From Roseateles oligotrophus (GTDB lineage: Bacteria > Pseudomonadota > Gammaproteobacteria > Burkholderiales > Burkholderiaceae_C): a stretch of DNA of 64,000 nucleotides. The stretch covers positions 274,060-338,059 of the forward strand of contig NZ_JACHLP010000007.1 in assembly GCF_014204525.1 (NCBI RefSeq), in the 5' to 3' direction. The first letter of the stretch is position 1. Each line of letters opens with the position of its first letter. The notes beneath the pieces are model-generated. The model had not been told where the DNA came from. It searched no databases and was given only the letters and a program-made list of their open reading frames with translations. Made by a program: the position numbers and the translations under genes. Below are positions 60,801-64,000 of this stretch, piece after piece.

Positions 60801-62434
60801 TGCAGCAGGGACACGAGTTCGCTCAGATGGGGGAACTCCGCTACGCAGTGCGTCCCGGCGAGCGGGCAGACCTCGAGCGGCTGCTGCACCACGTGGAAGC
60901 GGAGGTCGGCCTGCCGTCCGATGTCTGCCATCTGTGGAATGTCGATCTCGGAGACGCTCCGTCGCAACCGCAAGAAGTGCTTGAGCGCAGCTTCTATAGT
61001 CTGCTGGCGCTAGCGCAAGTGCTGGGCGCCGCTGGCGGGCGAAAGGTCTCGCTCACGGTGGTGGCGAACCAGCTTGAGGATGTGACGGGAACCGAGCCTT
61101 TGTGCCCGGAAAAGGCGACCCTGCACGGCCCCTGCAAGGTCATGCCGCAGGAGTATCCGCATCTCGTATGCCGGGTGGTCGAGGTGCTGCCTTCTGACGA
61201 CGCCGATGTGCTGGACCGGGTCGTGCAGCAGATCGTCGCCGAAATCGAGATGCCAGACGGCGAGTCGCTTGTGGCATACCGCGGCCCGCATCGTTGGGTG
61301 AGGGCATTCGAGCCCGCCCATCCCGCACTTCGAGGCGAAGATGCTCCTGTCCAGCGGCTGCGCAAGAACGGCGTCTATCTGATCACTGGCGGCCTGGGCG
61401 GTATCGGACTCACATTCGCTCGCTACTTGGCCCGGCAGTGGCAGGCACGGCTGGTACTGATCGGGCGCAACATCTCGTCGGATCAAGCCAAAGCGGTGGC
61501 CGAGTTGGAGGCGCTTGGCGCGGAGGTGCTGGCCCTTCAGGCCGATGTGGCCGATGCTGTGCAGATGCGAGCGGCACTCGACGAGGTGCGGCGCCGTTTT
61601 GGCGTCTTGCATGGGGTTGTCCATGCGGCGGGTTTGGCGGGAGGGGGCATGATCGCGCAGCGGGAGCGTGCGGCGGTCGAGCAGGTGTTCGCGCCGAAGG
61701 TGTTAGGCACTCAGGTGTTGATGTCGCAAATCACGAATGAGGCGCGTGATTTTGTTGTGTTCTGCTCTTCGCTCGCCAGCCTCGCTGGCGGTTTGGGCAA
61801 GGTCGACTATGCCGCCGCAAATGCCTATCTCGACGCGGTGGCAGCGGATGCCGCGCGTTCTCCAGGTACGCCGGTGGTCTCGATCAACTGGGACGGTTGG
61901 CGCGAGGTCGGCATGGCAGCAAGGACCCAGCTACCAGACCAATTTGGGATCGGACCCGAGCAAGGGGTACTGATCTTCGAGCGCGTCGCTGCTGCAGTTT
62001 CGCATCCACAAATCGTCGTGTCGACGACCGACCTAAGCGCTCGCCTGGACGTGAAGGGCGATGCCATCCTGTCCATCGTGGTTGCCGAACCGTCCCAACA
62101 TCGGCCCGATCGCAGCCATCCGCGCCCCCGCATTTCTGCCGATTATGTGGCGCCGGCCGGAGACCTTGAATGTGGCCTGGCTCGCATCTGGACCGAAGTG
62201 CTTGGCATTGCTCCCCTGGGGGCGAATGACAACCTGTTCGAACTCGGGGGAGATTCGCTTCTTGCGATCCAACTGCTGGCCAAGGTGAGAGGCACTTACG
62301 GCGTTGACCTGCATCCTGCTGTGTTTTTCAGGGATCCCACGATTGCTGCCTTGGCTTTGCTCATCGAGATGCGTTTGATTGAAGAGATCGAGAACACAGA
62401 GTCCACGACGCATCGCGTGTCCGAAACCGCTTGA
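57887..62434 (+). CDS. Type I PKS module, KS-AT-KR-ACP
   Basis: The 1515-residue module has a ketosynthase with Cys185 in QTACSTSLAAVH and the His boxes EAHGTGTVLGDP and NVGHLDAAAG. The acyltransferase has Ser641 in GHSIGEYVAA and the HAFH box of malonyl-specific enzymes (RLHVSHAFHSAL). A ketoreductase begins near residue 1160 (LITGGLGGIGLTFARYLARQ, and DYAAANAYLDAV with Ser, Tyr and Asn). An ACP carries Ser1457 in GGDSLLAIQLL. No dehydratase or enoylreductase is visible, so it would add a beta-hydroxy malonyl unit. There is an N-terminal KR subdomain region (about 1000-1150). Confidence 0.95.
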   Translation: MSHTPEAFTGVEIAVVGMAGRFPGAPDVDALWRNVRDGVESVAPLGDEDLRARGVSAAALAEPGYVKKGILLEDIDRFDADFFGYLPREAERIDPQQRLFLEAAWQAMEHAGYGGGTGAAMVGVYAGSGPSLYLLQHLLPSMSLRDSDIASLLGLLNGSDLDSLVTRVAYKLDLRGPAVAVQTACSTSLAAVHLACRGLLNHEADMALAGGVWINVLQGSGYHYQPGAILSPDGHCRAFDAKAGGTMIGSGVGVVVLKRLNEAIADGDTIHAVIKGSAMNNDGAAKVGYTAPSVDGQAAVILAAQAMADVSADTIGYVEAHGTGTVLGDPIEIAALTQAFRGGTDRKGHCAIGSVKTNVGHLDAAAGVTGLIKTVMALKHRTLPPSLNFDDPNPQIDFSGSPFYVNTEAKDWPAAPTPRRAGVSSFGMGGTNVHLVLEEAPQASEGVTQQNDAGASGGGMQALMLSARSAAALEAANRELAGYLERHPGPRLADVAHTLRVGRKHFGHRAVALVRNREDAVHALTQRDSLTFFHGEALSDRPTVAFLFPGQGAQHTNMGRALYEREAVFRETVDRCSELLRPHLALDLRELLFPAASDETTAGERLAQTAITQPALFVVEYAFARWWMHQGIRPDAMLGHSIGEYVAACLAGVFSLEDALSIVAARGRLLQATEPGAMLAVSLPETHLQAHPYAGCDLAAVNAADLCVFSGSVEAIEQAERGLASRGVAVRRLHVSHAFHSALVEPMLGEFEALLSRVELSAPQIPFVSNLSGRWITADEACSPAYWVRHVRGTVRFTDGLDELFAKSDRVLLEVGPGETLSTLARRHARAGARPMLASQCHPQRAAYNADQPARCLAQLWAAGAEVEAAPLFRGVSGCRVPLPTYPFERQSYWVEPPKESAGKVAEKPASVGRDIADWFYVPTWKRVQPLVRSADEPVSPRGSMLMIGDQNGLTDRLCQELRAMGRTVVRVQQGHEFAQMGELRYAVRPGERADLERLLHHVEAEVGLPSDVCHLWNVDLGDAPSQPQEVLERSFYSLLALAQVLGAAGGRKVSLTVVANQLEDVTGTEPLCPEKATLHGPCKVMPQEYPHLVCRVVEVLPSDDADVLDRVVQQIVAEIEMPDGESLVAYRGPHRWVRAFEPAHPALRGEDAPVQRLRKNGVYLITGGLGGIGLTFARYLARQWQARLVLIGRNISSDQAKAVAELEALGAEVLALQADVADAVQMRAALDEVRRRFGVLHGVVHAAGLAGGGMIAQRERAAVEQVFAPKVLGTQVLMSQITNEARDFVVFCSSLASLAGGLGKVDYAAANAYLDAVAADAARSPGTPVVSINWDGWREVGMAARTQLPDQFGIGPEQGVLIFERVAAAVSHPQIVVSTTDLSARLDVKGDAILSIVVAEPSQHRPDRSHPRPRISADYVAPAGDLECGLARIWTEVLGIAPLGANDNLFELGGDSLLAIQLLAKVRGTYGVDLHPAVFFRDPTIAALALLIEMRLIEEIENTESTTHRVSETA

Positions 62435-62444
62435 GAGATTTGCC

Positions 62445-64000
62445 ATGTCCGACAGTCTGGATCTATCCGTACGCCGTGCAAATTTGAGCCTGACGCAGCG
62501 TGCCATGTTGCAGGCCCGGCTACGCGGCGGGCATATGACTAACGCTGCACAGAGCATCACTCCGCGCCAACCGCGAAGCGATCGTGCGCCCCTGTCGTAC
62601 GCCCAGCAGCGGCAGTGGTTTCTGTGGCAGATGAACCCGGAGAGTACCGCCTATCACATGTGCGGCGGACTGGCGCTTACCGGGCATCTGGATGTCGATG
62701 CCATTCGCGCCAGCCTTGATGCGCTCGTCGCCCGTCACGACTCCCTACGGACAACTTTCTGTGCGGACGGCGAAGGTGTCGCCGAGCAGATCATCCACGC
62801 TCGTTTGGATATTCGTCTGCCCTACTTCGATCTATCGGACATGAGTTCTGATGAGAAAGAAGTTCGTCTGAAAGACGAGATCGAACGGAGATGCGCGCAG
62901 CCTTTTGACCTTACGTCTGGGCCGTTGCTTCGCGCCGCGCTGTTCAAGACTGAGAAGGATGAACATCACCTTGTCGTAGTGATGCACCACATTGTTTCCG
63001 ATGAATGGTCGACTCAGATCATTCTCGATGAGATGGCCACTTTGTATGGTGCGTACGTTGAGGGCACGTCGCCACAGCTGCCGGACTCGCCGATCCAGTA
63101 TGCCGACTATGCGGTGTGGCAAAGGGCATGGATCAACGGTGTAGAAGGTCAACGCCAGCTCGCCTGGTGGCGAGCGCAAATGGGCGACGAGCATCCGGTG
63201 CTGGCATTGCCGACAAACCGGTCGCGCGCAGGTGACGGCGGGTACGCCGCGGCACGGCATCGCATCGTGCTGGATGCAGAGCTGGCGGGCCGACTCCGGC
63301 AACAGGCGAAGGCCTATGGCGGAACGCTTTTTATGGCTCTCCTGACGGCCTTCGAGGCATTGCTGTTCCGTCATACGGGCCAGGCAGACCTTCGGGTTGG
63401 CGTGCCGGTGGCCAACCGCAACCACTCCGAGGTGGACAAGATCGTTGGTATCTTTGTGAATGCTCAGGTGCTGCGCGCGAAGATCGATGGGCGGATGCCG
63501 TTGGCTGAGTTGTTGGTGCAAACGCGAAACGTTGCGCTTGGGGCTCAGGCGAATCAGGATCTCCCGTTTGAACGGTTGGTAGAAGCGTTGCAGCCCGAGC
63601 GTCATTTGGCTACCCATCCCTTGTTTCAGGTGATGTTCAACCACTTGAGGCGCGACCATCGCTCGTTGCAGACATGGTTGGGATTGACTGTGGAGCGCCT
63701 TGATTTCGATGAATCTGACGCTCAGTTCGAGTTGGCGCTGCAAACGTGCGAATACGAGGACGGCCAGATTGAAGCGAGCTTCAGTTATGCCCGGGAGCTG
63801 TTCGAGCCTGAGACCATCGAGCGAATGGCGGGCCACTACGTGGCGGTGCTGCGGGCGCTGGCCGACCATCCCGAGCAGGCGGTAGGCGAGATCGACTTGT
63901 TGAGTGATGCCGAGCGTCGGCAGTTGGCCGCTTGGGGTGTGAACGAGCGGCGGTACCCGGATGTGGAGCCGGTGCACCGGCTGATCGAGCGGCGGGTGCA
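62445..64000 (+). CDS. NRPS, condensation domain then start of an adenylation domain (cut by the window)
   Basis: Starts ATG 62445, 10 bases after the PKS stop, and is open to the right edge (518 codons visible). An N-terminal linker region is followed by a condensation domain (residues about 45-490), with LSYAQQRQWFLWQMNPEST and the active HHIVSDEWS at 181-189. The C-terminal end (VNERRYPDVEPVHRLIERRV) is the opening of an adenylation domain. It accepts the chain from the PKS ACP. Further modules must lie beyond the window. Confidence 0.93.
   Translation, partial: MSDSLDLSVRRANLSLTQRAMLQARLRGGHMTNAAQSITPRQPRSDRAPLSYAQQRQWFLWQMNPESTAYHMCGGLALTGHLDVDAIRASLDALVARHDSLRTTFCADGEGVAEQIIHARLDIRLPYFDLSDMSSDEKEVRLKDEIERRCAQPFDLTSGPLLRAALFKTEKDEHHLVVVMHHIVSDEWSTQIILDEMATLYGAYVEGTSPQLPDSPIQYADYAVWQRAWINGVEGQRQLAWWRAQMGDEHPVLALPTNRSRAGDGGYAAARHRIVLDAELAGRLRQQAKAYGGTLFMALLTAFEALLFRHTGQADLRVGVPVANRNHSEVDKIVGIFVNAQVLRAKIDGRMPLAELLVQTRNVALGAQANQDLPFERLVEALQPERHLATHPLFQVMFNHLRRDHRSLQTWLGLTVERLDFDESDAQFELALQTCEYEDGQIEASFSYARELFEPETIERMAGHYVAVLRALADHPEQAVGEIDLLSDAERRQLAAWGVNERRYPDVEPVHRLIERRV

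Noticed and set aside
1..64000. CRISPR arrays, rRNA or tRNA genes
   Set aside because: No regularly spaced direct repeats and no rRNA or convincing tRNA folds were seen on reading through; no search tool was available to confirm absence.

Overview
GC-rich DNA with betaproteobacterial gene families. The mix of FecI/FecR/TonB-receptor sets, an RsaM-type quorum-sensing locus and a lipopeptide-siderophore-like NRPS/PKS cluster suggests Burkholderiales, probably Comamonadaceae. This is inferred from family resemblance only; the window contains no rRNA or other taxonomic marker.

(1) 1-15.5 kb: iron uptake and cell-surface signalling. Four FecI-type ECF sigma genes, each with an overlapping FecR-type regulator, lie on the minus strand. 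Two complete TonB receptors with N-terminal signalling domains are present, and the leader of a third appears to reach the left edge. A PepSY membrane protein follows the first receptor. Fur-box-like palindromes precede three sigma genes; the fourth sigma gene sits inside a tandem FecI-FecR-FecI-FecR-receptor operon. An intact vapBC pair lies next to the second sigma gene, and a collapsed vapBC scar lies next to the first. Two unrecognised genes (1857-3265) follow the scar.

(2) 15.6-32.4 kb: fragment of an integrative conjugative element (ICE) of broadly PFGI-1/SXT type. It carries a FlhDC-like (SetCD-like) activator pair, a TraI-like protein, the TraD coupling protein, a DUF4400 membrane protein, DUF932, a primase, a GHKL ATPase, small ICE proteins and an AcaB-like regulator. 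It is interrupted by an IS5-type remnant and a GATase/YggS/MocR module. Most spacers between ICE genes hold a strong GC-rich inverted repeat. No type IV secretion genes are present.

(3) 32.4-39 kb: cargo. A MarR regulator is divergent from VOC and NAD(P)H:quinone-reductase-like genes; a frameshifted EVE gene, an AlpA-like regulator, a small membrane protein, hipBA and a Fic protein follow.

(4) 39-46 kb: a 1670-residue methylase/helicase protein and a tyrosine-recombinase-like protein, both ICE-type.

(5) 46-64 kb: luxR-rsaM-luxI, an ECF sigma gene, an 82-residue FecR N-terminal-domain protein, then an overlapping operon: MbtH, type II thioesterase, Sfp-type PPTase, TauD/SyrP-like dioxygenase, NRPS (FAAL-ACP-C-A-PCP), PKS (KS-AT-KR-ACP) and the start of a second NRPS that runs off the right edge. 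The order resembles delftibactin/cupriachelin/variochelin-type siderophore loci. The likely product is an acylated peptide siderophore. A Fur-like palindrome just ahead of luxI suggests that iron status, quorum sensing and siderophore synthesis are coupled here.
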